From the NCBI RefSeq assembly GCF_900172275.1, contig NZ_FWFT01000001.1, positions 310,001 through 374,000 of the forward strand: a DNA stretch of 64,000 bases, written 5' to 3'. This DNA is from Pseudooctadecabacter jejudonensis (lineage in GTDB: Bacteria > Pseudomonadota > Alphaproteobacteria > Rhodobacterales > Rhodobacteraceae). The notes below the pieces were generated by a model. The model had not been told where the DNA came from. It made no database searches and saw only the letters and a program-made list of their open reading frames with translations. Both the position numbers and the translations under genes were made by a program. Numbering within the stretch: the first letter of the stretch is position 1; each line of letters opens with the position of its first letter. Below are positions 47,008 through 57,779 of this stretch, piece after piece.

Positions 47008-48342
47008 ATGTTAGGCCCTTTGACCCCCATCCCTTCATTTGTGCATGCGTCTTTGGCAGGGGACATCCCCGACACGGCGCTTGAAACGATGCGGCTGTGT
47101 GCCTTGGATTGGGCCTATTGCGGATTGGCTGTCGCAGATGAGGACAGCGGCATCCCCGTGGCCATGGCCGATTATGCCCGCCATTGCGGAGCAGGGCCAG
47201 CGTCCGTGTTCTGGACATCGAATGTCATTCAGCACGGCGGGGCGCATCGTTTGGCAGCGCGTGATGCGGCGTTGATCAATGGGACACTCGGGCATGCGCT
47301 GGATGTGGATGACACGCATTTTGCCCATATCGGCCACGTCAGCACTGTGGTTCTTCCTGCCGCGATGGCAGTAGCCGAAATGAAGGGGCGCAGCTTTGAC
47401 GACGTGATCATGGCCGCGCGGATCGGGGCCGAGGTTGCGGTGCGGGTTGGGCTGTGGCTTGGCCGATCCCATTATCAGGCGGGCTGGCATCAGACGGCCA
47501 CGTCTGGGGCTTATGGGGCAGCGGTCGCCGCGACCTGTTTGCTGGCCGAGGACGCCGTCGAGCCCAAGGTCACATCCGCCATCTTGAATGTCGCGGGAAT
47601 GGCTGGGGGGCTGAAAGCACAATTCGGGAGCCCCATGAAACCGGTCAATGCGGGCCTTGCTGCGTCCCAAGGGGTTGAGGCCGCCTTTTTGGCCCACTCA
47701 GGTCAGGGTCTGTCTGGTTCGACTGATGTTCTGGACGCGGTGTTGGCCACCCAAGCGGGGGAAGGCAACGCGGACGCGTTCGACACTTTGGGGCAGGCCT
47801 GGTTGTTTGATACGGTCAGCCACAAATATCACGCCTGCTGCCATGGCACCCACGCCATGTTGGAGGCCTTGACGGCGCTTAACTTGCCTCGATCGGCGCA
47901 AGTGGACCGGATCGACATCACGACCCATCCCCGTTGGATGACTGTCTGCAATAAGCCCGCACCGACCACCTGGCTTGAGGGCAAGTTCAGCTATAGATTT
48001 TTGGCGGCCATGTATCTGGATGGGCAGGACAGCTTTGGTGCGGGGCCGACACTTTATTTCCCGATCCCGCCGCATGTCCAAAGCACGATGGATCGCACCA
48101 ATGTCGCAGCGGACGAAACCATGGCAGAAACCAGTTGCGCCGTGGCGGTGACGCTGCGCGATGGAACGCGGCATGACGGATTTTACGATCTGCAGCGGCC
48201 TGAGACATTGGATCAGCGGCGCGATAGGCTCGTGCAAAAAGGGCGGGCGCTGCTGCACCCAACCCTTGCCCAAGAGGTCGCCGCTGCGGTGTCGGCGCGT
48301 GATATGGCGGCGTTTACCCGTGCCATCCGACAGACCGCTTAA
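47008..48342 (+). CDS. MmgE/PrpD-family protein
   Basis: A 444-residue member of the 2-methylcitrate dehydratase (MmgE/PrpD) family. [20 protein letters not shown] (residues about 88-107) and [19 protein letters not shown] are family signatures, as is [16 protein letters not shown] near 270. No prpB, prpC or acnD is adjacent, so the methylcitrate cycle is not implied. The real substrate could be another hydroxy-di- or tri-acid or cis-aconitate-like compound. Confidence 0.86.
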   Translation: MLGPLTPIPSFVHASLAGDIPDTALETMRLCALDWAYCGLAVADEDSGIPVAMADYARHCGAGPASVFWTSNVIQHGGAHRLAARDAALINGTLGHALDVDDTHFAHIGHVSTVVLPAAMAVAEMKGRSFDDVIMAARIGAEVAVRVGLWLGRSHYQAGWHQTATSGAYGAAVAATCLLAEDAVEPKVTSAILNVAGMAGGLKAQFGSPMKPVNAGLAASQGVEAAFLAHSGQGLSGSTDVLDAVLATQAGEGNADAFDTLGQAWLFDTVSHKYHACCHGTHAMLEALTALNLPRSAQVDRIDITTHPRWMTVCNKPAPTTWLEGKFSYRFLAAMYLDGQDSFGAGPTLYFPIPPHVQSTMDRTNVAADETMAETSCAVAVTLRDGTRHDGFYDLQRPETLDQRRDRLVQKGRALLHPTLAQEVAAAVSARDMAAFTRAIRQTA

Positions 48343-48352
48343 AGGGCACCAT

Positions 48353-48378
48353 AAAAAACGGGCGCCCTTGGGCGCCCG
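48353..48378 (-). terminator. Bidirectional terminator between prpD-like gene and amtB
   Basis: CGGGCGCCC-TT-GGGCGCCCG is a perfect 9-bp stem. On the minus strand it is followed by a run of six Ts, terminating amtB; the plus-strand side lacks Ts (CTTTC) but the stem may still serve the PrpD-like gene. Confidence 0.88.
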
Positions 48379-48402
48379 CTTTCGGTGTCCGTGATGACGG
48401 CC

Positions 48403-49584
48403 TTAGCTTGACATATCGTAGGCGCGTTCGCCGTGCGATGTCAGATCAAGTCCGGTGTGTTCGTCTTCTTCGCTGACGCGGATCGGGAAGACCGCCTTGG
48501 CGACCAGAACGATCACGGTGGTGGTTACGATCGTCCAGATGCCAACCACGGCCAGACCACCCAGCTGGGCTGTCCAATCGGCATAGCCGAAGACGGCCAG
48601 CATGATGATGCCGAACATCCCGCCCACGCCGTGCACCGCGAACACATCCAATGTGTCGTCGATATTCAGGGTGTTTTTGACAATCCCGCACAGCTCTTGG
48701 CACAGAATACCGGCCACACCGCCGATGATCAGCGCCTCCACCGGGCCGACAGACCCGGAGGCCGGGGTGATCGAGGCGAGGCCCGCAATGGTACCCGTCA
48801 CCAAGCCCACAAGGGAGGTTTTGCCGTAGCGGATGCGTTCCCACAAAATCCACGTGAGCGATGCGGTCGCAGCCGACAGGTGCGTCACGGTCAACGCCAT
48901 CGCAGCCGAGCCATTGGCCGCCAGTTCAGACCCGCCGTTAAAGCCGAACCAACCGACCCAAAGCATCGCCGCACCGATCATAACCATGCCGGGATTATGG
49001 GGCGGTTTGCCCTTGTCCCGACGCCCACCCAGGAACGCGGCCACGATCAACGCCGCGATCCCTGCGGTCTGGTGCACCACGATGCCACCGGCAAAGTCAT
49101 TCACACCTTCGGCAAACAGCGCACCTTCGCCACCTGCCAATAGACCGCCGCCCCAAACCCAGTGGGCCACGGGCGCGTAGCAGATCAACATCCACAACGC
49201 AGAGAACAGCATGACAAACCCAAACCGGATGCGTTCCACATAGGCGCCCACGATCAAGGCCGGCGTGATGATCGCAAAGGTCATCTGAAACGCGAAGAAC
49301 AGCACTTCGGGGATGTTGCCCGCCATGGTTTCTTCGTCCACGCCACTCAGGAACGCTTTGCCAAGGCCGCCCCAGTAGGCGTTGCCGTCCCCGAAGGCGA
49401 TGGAATAGCCCGCAACAAGCCACAAAATACTCATCAGACAGGCGATGCCGAAGCACTGCATAAACACGCTGAGCACGTTGCGTGCGCGCACAAGGCCGCC
49501 ATAAAACAGTGCCAGACCCGGCAGGGTCATAAACAGCACAAGGGCTGTGGCGACGATAATCCAAGCGGTATCCGCTGCATTCAT
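48403..49584 (-). CDS. amtB: Ammonium transporter AmtB
   Basis: A 393-residue Amt/MEP/Rh channel for ammonium. About 11 membrane helices; the pore histidines are in VAHWVWGGG and VFAVHGVGGM. The family signature DFAGGIVVHQTAGIAALIVAAFLGGR is intact. The ATG at 49584 has GAGGGGGA upstream. No signal-peptide-like extension is present. glnK is not beside it, although the two genes are usually adjacent. Confidence 0.94.
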   Translation of the reverse strand: MNAADTAWIIVATALVLFMTLPGLALFYGGLVRARNVLSVFMQCFGIACLMSILWLVAGYSIAFGDGNAYWGGLGKAFLSGVDEETMAGNIPEVLFFAFQMTFAIITPALIVGAYVERIRFGFVMLFSALWMLICYAPVAHWVWGGGLLAGGEGALFAEGVNDFAGGIVVHQTAGIAALIVAAFLGGRRDKGKPPHNPGMVMIGAAMLWVGWFGFNGGSELAANGSAAMALTVTHLSAATASLTWILWERIRYGKTSLVGLVTGTIAGLASITPASGSVGPVEALIIGGVAGILCQELCGIVKNTLNIDDTLDVFAVHGVGGMFGIIMLAVFGYADWTAQLGGLAVVGIWTIVTTTVIVLVAKAVFPIRVSEEDEHTGLDLTSHGERAYDMSS

Positions 49585-49700
49585 GTGAGTATCCCCCTCA
49601 TTAATATTCAAGTGGCGTCAAACACGGATTCGCCGCGCTTGAAAAAGAGGCCATGGCGCACAAAGGCGCACAACAGACGGGCACATCGCAAAGTGATTAA

Positions 49701-49715
49701 ATTTTAGGCTAAAAT
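49701..49715. promoter_or_regulatory. 15-bp palindrome upstream of amtB
   Basis: ATTTTAG-G-CTAAAAT is a perfect inverted repeat with a single central base in the 157-base gap before amtB. It could be a regulator site; it does not match the NtrC consensus. A nearby direct repeat GCGCACAAAG is also present near 49655. Confidence 0.4.
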
Positions 49716-49741
49716 ATCAGCGATTGCACAGAAATGCGCCA

Positions 49742-50209
49742 TCAATAGGTTGAGGCCCGAAGAAGGATCGACAGGGCATGATCAACAGTGGCTTGCCGCA
49801 CCTCGGCGCGCCCCAGGGGACCAAATTCGACGGTCTGCGCTGTCACACCCTGCGCTGTGGCCAGACCAAAGCACACGCGCCCTTCGGGTTTATGGTCTGA
49901 CCCGCCAGGGCCTGCGATACCCGTCACTGAAACGGCGATCTGGGCATCAGAACGCGCGAGAGCACCCGCAGCCATGGCCCGCGCCACAGGCTCAGACACC
50001 GCCCCGTGAGAGATCAGCAGGCCCTGCGAAACGCCAACCATGTGCATCTTGGCCTCGTTGGAATAGGTGATGAACCCGCGATCAAACACCGCAGACGATC
50101 CTGCGACATCCGTAACAGCGGCCGCAATCAGGCCGCCTGTGCAACTTTCGGCGGTGGCCATCATCCAGCCGCGCGCCTTGAGCGCCTCAATCAGCGCCGC
50201 CGCGCTCAC
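49742..50209 (-). CDS. pncC: Nicotinamide-nucleotide amidase (CinA C-terminal domain)
   Basis: A 155-residue stand-alone CinA C-terminal domain, expected to deamidate NMN to nicotinic acid mononucleotide. The catalytic serine lies in ATAESCTGGLIA near 20, and SVTGIAGPGG near 95 is the second conserved loop. The GTG start at 50209 overlaps the pgpA stop (GTGA). Order ispDF-pgpA-pncC is a common alphaproteobacterial operon. Confidence 0.9.
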   Translation of the reverse strand: MSAAALIEALKARGWMMATAESCTGGLIAAAVTDVAGSSAVFDRGFITYSNEAKMHMVGVSQGLLISHGAVSEPVARAMAAGALARSDAQIAVSVTGIAGPGGSDHKPEGRVCFGLATAQGVTAQTVEFGPLGRAEVRQATVDHALSILLRASTY

Positions 50210-50706
50210 CCGACCGCACCGTGGAACAGGCCCGCCAGCGCGCCCACGCAAATTGCGGCCAAAACGCCGGCGATCACATCATCAAGCATGACGCCCGTTG
50301 CATTGTCCTTGCGGTCGGCCCAGCCCACGGGCCCGGGTTTGGTGATGTCGAACAGCCGGAACAGCACAAACGCCGCGACCCAGCCGGGCCAAAGGGCAAG
50401 AACATCCACACCTGCATGGGCCGCACCGACGAAAACGGGCAACAGGGCAATCCACTGACCCACGACTTCATCAATGACGATCTCGGACGGGTCGTGGTTG
50501 TCTTGCCCTTGGGTCATCCAAAGGGTGGCGTAGTAGCCTTTGATATAGGCCGCTGGAATTGCCAGAACGAACAGCCATAGCCCGCCCAGCGTGTAGATCA
50601 GCCACGCCATAGGCAGGGCCGCCAAGGACCCCCACGTGCCAGGTGCCGGCTTCAGGTAGCCTACGTAAAACACTGTGGCCGTGATCTTGGCCCACGCGTC
50701 TTTCAT
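50206..50706 (-). CDS. pgpA: Phosphatidylglycerophosphatase A
   Basis: A 166-residue integral membrane phosphatase for phosphatidylglycerol synthesis. Marks are [14 protein letters not shown] near 21, [19 protein letters not shown] near 68 and [18 protein letters not shown] near 115, with several hydrophobic helices between. The ATG at 50706 overlaps the ispDF stop by four bases (ATGA), as the next gene does with pgpA. Confidence 0.93.
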   Translation of the reverse strand: MKDAWAKITATVFYVGYLKPAPGTWGSLAALPMAWLIYTLGGLWLFVLAIPAAYIKGYYATLWMTQGQDNHDPSEIVIDEVVGQWIALLPVFVGAAHAGVDVLALWPGWVAAFVLFRLFDITKPGPVGWADRKDNATGVMLDDVIAGVLAAICVGALAGLFHGAVG

Positions 50707-51833
50707 GATTTCACCAATGTGACCGTCGCCAAAGCCGCGATACCTTCGCCGCGCCCGGTGAAGCCCAGACGTTCGGAGGTCGTGGCCTTCACGCTGACGC
50801 GGTCCACATCCAACTGCATGATCCGCGCCATTTCCGCACGCATAGCCGCAGCAACTGGGCCGATTTTGGGGAATTCGCAAATCAGCGTGCAATCAACATG
50901 GGTGAGGGTGAACCCCATGTCACGGGCCATCTGGCAGGCATGTTCAAGGAAAATATAGCTGGCCGCACCTTTCCACTGCGGATCACTTGGCGGAAAATGC
51001 TGCCCAATATCGCCCCGCGCCAAAGCGCCGTAAATGGCGTCTGTCACGGTGTGCATGCCCACATCCGCGTCCGAGTGGCCCTGCAACCCGCGCTCATACG
51101 GCACCTTCACACCGCACAGCACCACGTGATCCCCGGGACCAAAGCGGTGCACATCAAAACCGTTGCCTGTGCGAATATCCATGGGGACCTCCAGATGGTG
51201 GGCGGCGCGGGCGAAATCGCCGGGCGTCGTGATTTTCAGATTGCGTTCGTCGCCTCCTACGATGGCCACGTCAAGGCCTGCACTGCGGGCGATTTCCACG
51301 TCGTCGGCCGCGTCTTGCGCGCAGGCGCCGTGGGCCGCCAGAATGGCTGTCCGGTGAAACCCTTGTGGGGTTTGTGCGCGGAACAATCCAGTGCGGTCCC
51401 GCACGCCGGACACCAGCCCCTGCGCGCCTGTCCACAACGCATCCGTCACCGCAAGGGCAGGGGCCGCGCCGTCGTGCGTTTGCAGGGCATCGATGACACG
51501 GTCAATGACATCCGCAGGAACAGCGCAGCGCGCGGCGTCGTGGATCAGTACGTAATCGGCGTTGGTTCTGGCCAGCCCTGACAGCACTGATGCGGCCCGT
51601 GTTGACCCGCCATGGGCGATCGTCGCGCGCGCCTCAAGGCCAAGGGCGTCCACAAAGTCGAGGTCTTCGGCGGCAACAACCAAAACGATGTCATCGACGT
51701 GGGGGTGGGCCGCGAACCTGTCCAAGGTGTGCTCCACAACCGTTTGACCTGCAATCACCTGCCATTGTTTGGGCACATCACCGCCCGCACGCGTGCCGCG
51801 CCCTGCGGCGACGATGATGGCGGCGGTTGTCAT
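50703..51833 (-). CDS. ispDF: Bifunctional IspD/IspF isoprenoid enzyme
   Basis: A 376-residue fusion. Residues about 1-215 are IspD (MEP cytidylyltransferase): [19 protein letters not shown] and [12 protein letters not shown]. Residues about 218-376 are IspF (MEcPP synthase): [41 protein letters not shown], and metal ligands in DVH. The fusion is typical of alphaproteobacteria. It heads ispDF-pgpA-pncC and is divergent from dusB. Confidence 0.95.
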   Translation of the reverse strand: MTTAAIIVAAGRGTRAGGDVPKQWQVIAGQTVVEHTLDRFAAHPHVDDIVLVVAAEDLDFVDALGLEARATIAHGGSTRAASVLSGLARTNADYVLIHDAARCAVPADVIDRVIDALQTHDGAAPALAVTDALWTGAQGLVSGVRDRTGLFRAQTPQGFHRTAILAAHGACAQDAADDVEIARSAGLDVAIVGGDERNLKITTPGDFARAAHHLEVPMDIRTGNGFDVHRFGPGDHVVLCGVKVPYERGLQGHSDADVGMHTVTDAIYGALARGDIGQHFPPSDPQWKGAASYIFLEHACQMARDMGFTLTHVDCTLICEFPKIGPVAAAMRAEMARIMQLDVDRVSVKATTSERLGFTGRGEGIAALATVTLVKS

Positions 51834-51993
51834 GGGGCATTCCTTTGGTGGTTCTGGTGTTTTGTAGTCCTTGCCGCAAAGCGGGGGAAGGGGTCGCGGA
51901 CGAACGCTGAAATTTTAGGCACAACATGTTTTGCGCCTATATTTTCAACGCTCGCGCATTGCGAAGCGCGCCACAGCAGTTTAATTATTGGGC

Positions 51994-52971
51994 ATGCGGC
52001 GCGATATTCCTCTTCCAGACCCGGACAGCCCAGTGGCCTTGGCCCCCCTTGCGGGGATTACAGACTTGCCGTTTCGCAAGCTGGTGTCGTCTTTTGGCGC
52101 CGGATGGGTTGTCAGCGAAATGGTGGCCTCACAGGAAATGGTGCAGGCCAAACCGGGGGTGCGGGAAAAAGCAGAACTTGGGTTCGATCAGGCGAACACA
52201 GCGGTGCAACTTGCAGGCCGCGACGCCTATTGGATGGCCGAGGCCGCGCGCACGGTTGAGGGCAATGGCGCGGCCATGATTGACATCAACATGGGCTGCC
52301 CGGCCAAGAAGGTCACCAACGGCTATTCAGGCTCCGCGCTGCTGCGCGATCTGGATCACGCGTTGACATTGATTGAGGCTGTGATCGACGCGGTTGATAT
52401 CCCCGTGACACTCAAAACGCGGCTCGGGTGGGATGATACTTTGCACAACGCGCCCGATCTGGCGCGGCGGGCCGAAGCTGCGGGCATTCAGCGCATCGTG
52501 ATCCACGGGCGCACGCGGTGTCAGTTTTACAAGGGCCATGCGGATTGGGCGGCGATTGGCGCAGTGAAACGCACCGTGGACATACCGGTGATCGCCAATG
52601 GTGATATCGTGGACACGCAGACAGCCAAGGCCGCACTCGATCAATCGGGCGCGGACGGTGTGATGATCGGGCGCGGCGCGCAGGGGCGGCCTTGGGTTTT
52701 GGCGCAGGTAGCGGCCGAACTTCAGGGCAGGGCCGCGCCGCCCGCCCCGACGGGGCGCGCCTTGGTGGACATGGTCTGCGCCCATTACGAGGACATGTTG
52801 TCGTTCTATGGCAACGAGCTGGGCGGCAAAGTCGCCCGCAAACATCTGGGCTGGTACATGGATCAATCGGACCCGGCCCCTCAGCTGCGCAAAGAGGTCC
52901 TGACAACCCGTGATCCGTCACGTGTGATGTCTTTGCTGCCCGATGCTTTGACAGAAAGGGCTGCCGCATGA
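51994..52971 (+). CDS. dusB: tRNA-dihydrouridine synthase B (NifR3)
   Basis: A 325-residue flavoenzyme that reduces uridine in the tRNA D-loop. It opens VALAPLAGITDLPFRKLVSSFGA; the catalytic cysteine is in INMGCPAKKVTNGYSGSALL near 90-110; HGRTRCQFYKGHADW and IANGDI follow. The ATG at 51994 is preferred over the TTG two codons upstream. Placement before ntrB matches nifR3-ntrBC. It overlaps ntrB by four bases. Confidence 0.94.
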   Translation: MRRDIPLPDPDSPVALAPLAGITDLPFRKLVSSFGAGWVVSEMVASQEMVQAKPGVREKAELGFDQANTAVQLAGRDAYWMAEAARTVEGNGAAMIDINMGCPAKKVTNGYSGSALLRDLDHALTLIEAVIDAVDIPVTLKTRLGWDDTLHNAPDLARRAEAAGIQRIVIHGRTRCQFYKGHADWAAIGAVKRTVDIPVIANGDIVDTQTAKAALDQSGADGVMIGRGAQGRPWVLAQVAAELQGRAAPPAPTGRALVDMVCAHYEDMLSFYGNELGGKVARKHLGWYMDQSDPAPQLRKEVLTTRDPSRVMSLLPDALTERAAA

Positions 52972-54062
52972 ATGCGCTTTGGAATTCGCTGCCCGTGCCT
53001 GCGCTGCTGTTGAACGCCGATGACACCATCGCCGAAAGCAATTCCGCAGCCGAAAGTTTTCTCAACCTGTCGGCCAAATCCCTGAAGGGCGGGCTGGTCT
53101 GGGATAAGGTCATGATTGACGCACCGATCGAAAAGGCCTTTGCCCGCGCCACCGCGAACCGGTCGTCCCTGTTTGTGAATGACGTGGATGTGGGCAGCGG
53201 CGAAAGGGCCCCGTTGCAATGCAACATCCAGTTCGCACCGCTGATTGATGAAAGCCAGGCAGGTGGCGGCGACCAGATGCTGATGATCTTTGAGCCGCGA
53301 GAGATGGCCACGCGGATGACCAAATCCGCCCAATCCGTGCGCGCCGCGAAATCCGCCATTGGTATGGCCGAAATGCTGGCCCATGAAATCAAGAACCCCT
53401 TGGCGGGCATCACGGGGGCGGCACAGCTGCTGTCGATGACGCTGTCCAATGGGGACCGTGAATTGACGGATCTGATCGTCGAGGAATCGCGCCGCATCGT
53501 CAAACTTCTGGAACAGGTCGAACAATTCGGCAATGTGCAGCCCCCCAACCGCGCGCCTGTGAACATTCACGATGTGCTCGACCGCGCACGGCAATCTGCC
53601 TCTGTGGGGTTTGGGGCGCATATGATGATGATCGAGGATTATGACCCGTCCTTGCCGCCGACCTATGCGGACGGTGACCAGTTGTTGCAGGTGTTTCTGA
53701 ACCTTTTGAAAAACGCGTCCGAGGCGGGCAGCGCAGGCGGGTCCATCCGGATACGGACGTTTTATGAACCCTCGTTGCGGGTGCAGCGCGTTGATGGCAG
53801 CGGCGCGCGGTTGCCTTTGCAGGTCGAAATCATCGACGACGGTCCCGGCCTGCCGCCAGACATCGCCAGCGACGTGTTTGAACCCTTTGTGTCGGGCAAG
53901 GAAAACGGCACAGGGCTAGGCCTTGCATTGGTCAGCAAGCTGATCGCGGACTTGGGGGGCTGGATTTCGGTCGACAGTGTGCCGGGCAAAACCGTGTTCC
54001 GCATCTCATTGCCGACGGTGCCGAAAGAAGCTGAATACATGATGACGGATGGAGAAACCTAA
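52968..54062 (+). CDS. ntrB: Nitrogen-regulation histidine kinase NtrB
   Basis: A 364-residue soluble sensor kinase. An N-terminal PAS-like domain (about 1-125) precedes the phosphorylated His139 in [14 protein letters not shown]-box [11 protein letters not shown]1 [10 protein letters not shown] and G2 GTGLGLALV form the ATPase. NtrB phosphorylates NtrC under nitrogen limitation, controlled by PII. It overlaps dusB upstream and ntrC downstream. Confidence 0.94.
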   Translation: MNALWNSLPVPALLLNADDTIAESNSAAESFLNLSAKSLKGGLVWDKVMIDAPIEKAFARATANRSSLFVNDVDVGSGERAPLQCNIQFAPLIDESQAGGGDQMLMIFEPREMATRMTKSAQSVRAAKSAIGMAEMLAHEIKNPLAGITGAAQLLSMTLSNGDRELTDLIVEESRRIVKLLEQVEQFGNVQPPNRAPVNIHDVLDRARQSASVGFGAHMMMIEDYDPSLPPTYADGDQLLQVFLNLLKNASEAGSAGGSIRIRTFYEPSLRVQRVDGSGARLPLQVEIIDDGPGLPPDIASDVFEPFVSGKENGTGLGLALVSKLIADLGGWISVDSVPGKTVFRISLPTVPKEAEYMMTDGET

Positions 54063-55420
54063 TGGACGGAACTGTACTTGTTGCCGATGACGACCGCACC
54101 ATTCGCACGGTCCTGACCCAAGCTCTCACGCGGGCGGGGTGTAAGGTGCATGCGACCTCTTCGCTTGTGACGCTGATGCGCTGGGTCGAAGAGGGCAAGG
54201 GCGATCTGGTCATTTCCGATGTGGTCATGCCGGACGGAAACGGGCTGGAACAGCTGCCCAAAATCGCTGAGGCCCGCCCCGGGTTGCCTGTCATCGTGAT
54301 CTCTGCCCAAAACACCATCATGACAGCTATTCAAGCGGCTGAGGCGGATGCCTATGATTATCTGCCCAAACCGTTTGACCTGCCCGATCTGATGAAACGG
54401 TCTGCCCGTGCGTTGGACATCAAACAACGCGCCCGTGTCCCGCGCACGGATGACGCCGAGCCTGATGACCTGCCGTTGGTGGGGCGCACGGCGGCCATGC
54501 AGGCGCTTTATCGGCTTGTGGCGCGGGTGATGAACACGCCGCTTTCGGTGCTTGTCACCGGCGAAAGCGGCACCGGCAAAAGCCTGATCGCACGCGCCAT
54601 TCACGACTTTTCCGACCGCCGGTCGCTGCCCTTTGTTGTGGCTTCTGCCGCTGATCTGGAGGGGATGGACGGCCCGTCTGCGCTGCTGTCACGGGCCAAG
54701 GGTGGCAGCCTTGTGTTTGATGAGGTGGGCGATCTGCCCATGGACACGCAGGCCCGTATTGTGCGCATGCTGGATGCCTTGGGTGACACCGCCCCTCGGA
54801 TCATGGCGACGTCGCGGTCGGATTTGCTGGAATCACTGGACGAAGGACGGGTGCGCGAAGATCTGTATTACCGTCTGGCAGGGGTCACCGTCACAGTGCC
54901 CGCTCTGCGCGACCGCGTGGATGACATCCCGCTGTTGGCCGAACACTTTTTGCTGCGCGCCGAACGTGACGGCGCGCCACAGCGTGTGCTTGGAAGCTCC
55001 GCTCAGGATCTGATGCGCGCCTATACGTGGCCTGGCAACGTGCGACAGCTTGAAAACGTGGTGCGCCGTCTTGTGGTCACCGCCACCAGTGATGAGATCG
55101 GGCGGACGGAAGTCGAACAGGTTTTGGGGTCCCAACCCGCCGTTGAACCTTTGCAGACCGGCAATTCGGACAAGCTGTCCGGGTCTGTGGCGCAGCATCT
55201 GAAACGGTATTTTGATTTGCACGGGGGCATGTTGCCACCGCCCGGTCTGTACCAACGTATCCTACGCGAGGTGGAGGCCCCGCTGATCGAAATCGCCCTA
55301 GATGCGACCTCCGGCAATCAGGCTAAATGTGCGGACCTTCTCGGCATCAACCGCAATACCTTGCGCAAAAAGATCACTGATCTGGATATTCACGTGACAC
55401 GCCGCCGCAAATTGATGTAA
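54062..55420 (+). CDS. ntrC: Nitrogen-regulation response regulator NtrC without GAFTGA
   Basis: A 452-residue response regulator. The receiver has Asp53 (SDVVMPDG). Walker A is GESGTGKS (167-174) and Walker B FDE is Asp220-Glu221. The segment between them is short and lacks the GAFTGA loop that contacts sigma-54. A Fis-type HTH ends the protein ([23 protein letters not shown]). Rhodobacter capsulatus NtrC is known to lack GAFTGA and to work with sigma-70 polymerase, so the same is predicted. Confidence 0.94.
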   Translation: MDGTVLVADDDRTIRTVLTQALTRAGCKVHATSSLVTLMRWVEEGKGDLVISDVVMPDGNGLEQLPKIAEARPGLPVIVISAQNTIMTAIQAAEADAYDYLPKPFDLPDLMKRSARALDIKQRARVPRTDDAEPDDLPLVGRTAAMQALYRLVARVMNTPLSVLVTGESGTGKSLIARAIHDFSDRRSLPFVVASAADLEGMDGPSALLSRAKGGSLVFDEVGDLPMDTQARIVRMLDALGDTAPRIMATSRSDLLESLDEGRVREDLYYRLAGVTVTVPALRDRVDDIPLLAEHFLLRAERDGAPQRVLGSSAQDLMRAYTWPGNVRQLENVVRRLVVTATSDEIGRTEVEQVLGSQPAVEPLQTGNSDKLSGSVAQHLKRYFDLHGGMLPPPGLYQRILREVEAPLIEIALDATSGNQAKCADLLGINRNTLRKKITDLDIHVTRRRKLM

Positions 55421-55441
55421 AACGGCAACATAACCGTGGCC

Positions 55442-55463
55442 CATCGGACGCAGCCGTCCGATG
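55442..55463 (+). promoter_or_regulatory. Intercistronic hairpin between ntrC and ntrY
   Basis: CATCGGACG-CAGC-CGTCCGATG is a perfect 9-bp stem in the 93-base ntrC-ntrY gap. There is no T-run. It may weaken read-through or protect mRNA ends, leaving ntrYX with its own promoter. Confidence 0.6.
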
Positions 55464-55513
55464 CAGGACCATATCAACAGGCGGTGGGGGCGTACATCAG
55501 GCGTTTCCCTTAA

Positions 55514-57772
55514 ATGAGTGGGGCGTTTCGCGTGCAGCGATCCCTCTTGGGTATCAACATGCTGGCGTTTTCGCGCTGGCGCAGGTTGCGTCGCGTGCGC
55601 AATGCCGCGACGGTGATGCTTGTTGTGCTGGCGCCGGTTCTGGTTGTTCTGACCATTTCCGCCCTCAGGCCTCTCGATCAAACGGGGCGCACGGATACCC
55701 TGCGGCTGATCTTGCTGGCCGATATCACCTATGTCCTGATTATTGCCGCACTGGTGTTCAGCCGCGTGTTTGCCATGGTTGCGGCACGACGGGCCAAATC
55801 GGCAGGGTCGCGCCTGCACCTGCGTCTGACGGGCGTCTTTGGCCTTTTGGCCCTGATCCCGACCGTGGCTGTGGCCGTCTTTGCGGTTCTGACCATCAAC
55901 ATCGGGCTTGAGGGGTGGTTTTCCGAACGGGTGCGGGATGTGGTCGGCAATTCACTGGCCGCGGCTGAGGCCTATGAAGAAGAACACCGCCAAGAGGTCG
56001 CCCGCGATGGTAGGGCCCTCGCTGGATACCTGAACACCGAACGCCTGCAGACGTTTTTCATGGAACGCGGCGAAGTGCGGCAAGCCCTCGAACGGGTCCA
56101 GGGCCAGATTGAACGGGGCCTGACAGAGGTGTTTGTGCTGGATGGCACCGGCGAGATTTGGGCCCGCGGAGAGCAATCTTACGAATTCTACTTCGAACGC
56201 CCCACGGCCCTTCAGATGGCCGAGGCCCGCGAAACCGGGCTCTTGGTGATCGAGGACTGGGAAAACAACGAATTTCGCGCGTTGATCCCGCTGGAGGCCT
56301 TCAGCGACAATTACCTTTATGTCACCCGTGAGGTCGATGGCGAAATTCTGTCCCTGTTGGATGACACCCAGGCCACCGTGGCTCTCTATGATCAGTTGGA
56401 AAACGATCGGGGGCGGGTGCTGTTTGATTTCGGCCTGTTTTATCTGGGTTTTGCGCTGATCCTGATCATCGCCGCTGTTTGGGTGGGCCTGTGGTTTGCC
56501 GAACGGCTGTCGCGCCCCATCGGGCGGCTGGTGGGGGCCTCCCAACGTGTGGGCGCAGGTGATTTGAACGTGCGCGTACGCGAGGAAGAGGGCGAGGACG
56601 AGATCGCACAGCTTGGCCGCTACTTTAACCAGATGACCGCCCAATTGCGGGGCCAACGAGAAGAGCTGTTGGACAACACCCGCCAGATCGAACGCCGCCG
56701 CAGATTGTTTGACAGTGTCTTGTCGTCTGTCCCGTCCGGCGTGGTCGGCGTTGATCCCGAAGGGCGCGTGACGTTTGTGAACCGCTCTGCGGATCGGCTG
56801 TTGCAGACGGATGGCGGCGATCATGCGGCCCTCGCCGTGATGGTGCCAGAATTCGCGCCCCTGTTTGAAGAAGTCCAGACCGGCGCAAAACGTGTGGCAC
56901 AGGGTCAGGTGAACCTTGTGCGCGGTGGCCAGCAAGAAAGCCTGCTTGTGCGCATGTCCCCCCGAAAACGCGAAGACGACACGTTGGAAGGCTACGTTGT
57001 CGCGTTTGAGGACGTGACCGATCTGGTGTCGGCCCAACGCATGGCCGCATGGGGCGATGTGGCGCGCCGGATTGCCCATGAAATCAAGAACCCGCTGACC
57101 CCCATTCAGCTGTCCGCAGAACGCATCAAACGCAAGTACCGCACCGTGAACGAAAGCGAAACGTTGACCCAGTTGACCGACGTTATTGTGCGGCAAACCA
57201 ATGACTTACGGCGCATTGTTGATGAATTTTCCAAGTTCGCCCGCATGCCGGAACCAGACCGCCACACCCATGATGTGACCATGATTTTGCGCGACGCGGT
57301 GGAATTGCAGATTTCCGGCCAGCCCGAGGTGTCGTTCGACATTGATATTCCGGATCGCGTGGTCTGGGCCAATCTTGACAGCACAATGATCACGCAGGCC
57401 CTGACAAACTTGATTAAGAACGCAGGCGAAGCCATTGAAACCTTACAACAAAAGCAGCCTGACATTGCTGTTTCGCCGCAGATCCGCATTACCATGACCG
57501 TGGTTGAGGACACCGCAGAAATCCGCATCGCCGACAATGGCATCGGACTGCCAGAGGACCGCGCGAAGCTGTTTGAACCCTACGTGACGACACGCGACAA
57601 GGGCACGGGGCTCGGCCTGCCCATTGTCAAAAAGATCATCGACGAACATGGCGGCACGCTGACCCTTGCGGATGCGCCTGCCTTCGACGACAGCGACCGC
57701 CGTGGGGCGATGGCGGTCATTTCCCTTCCAATCGACGCCGCTGCAAGCGCGTTGCAACAAGAAACTGCATGA
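55514..57772 (+). CDS. ntrY: Nitrogen-regulation sensor kinase NtrY
   Basis: A 752-residue membrane kinase. Segments at about 32-52, 68-92, 105-130 and 310-332 (LFYLGFALILIIAAVWVGLWF) frame an extracytoplasmic region. A HAMP (about 333-385), a PAS domain (about 395-500), His522 in [15 protein letters not shown], then N-box NLIKNAGEA and GTGLGLPIV complete the kinase. It partners NtrX, involved in nitrogen and redox responses. The ATG at 55514 has a poor ribosome-binding site; an ATG at 55559 is possible. Confidence 0.93.
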   Translation: MSGAFRVQRSLLGINMLAFSRWRRLRRVRNAATVMLVVLAPVLVVLTISALRPLDQTGRTDTLRLILLADITYVLIIAALVFSRVFAMVAARRAKSAGSRLHLRLTGVFGLLALIPTVAVAVFAVLTINIGLEGWFSERVRDVVGNSLAAAEAYEEEHRQEVARDGRALAGYLNTERLQTFFMERGEVRQALERVQGQIERGLTEVFVLDGTGEIWARGEQSYEFYFERPTALQMAEARETGLLVIEDWENNEFRALIPLEAFSDNYLYVTREVDGEILSLLDDTQATVALYDQLENDRGRVLFDFGLFYLGFALILIIAAVWVGLWFAERLSRPIGRLVGASQRVGAGDLNVRVREEEGEDEIAQLGRYFNQMTAQLRGQREELLDNTRQIERRRRLFDSVLSSVPSGVVGVDPEGRVTFVNRSADRLLQTDGGDHAALAVMVPEFAPLFEEVQTGAKRVAQGQVNLVRGGQQESLLVRMSPRKREDDTLEGYVVAFEDVTDLVSAQRMAAWGDVARRIAHEIKNPLTPIQLSAERIKRKYRTVNESETLTQLTDVIVRQTNDLRRIVDEFSKFARMPEPDRHTHDVTMILRDAVELQISGQPEVSFDIDIPDRVVWANLDSTMITQALTNLIKNAGEAIETLQQKQPDIAVSPQIRITMTVVEDTAEIRIADNGIGLPEDRAKLFEPYVTTRDKGTGLGLPIVKKIIDEHGGTLTLADAPAFDDSDRRGAMAVISLPIDAAASALQQETA

Positions 57773-57779
57773 GGTTCCT

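Noticed and set aside
51834-51993. Inverted words TAGGCACAA and TTTTGCGCCTA before dusB
   Set aside because: The match is imperfect and no known site fits; not enough to call an operator.
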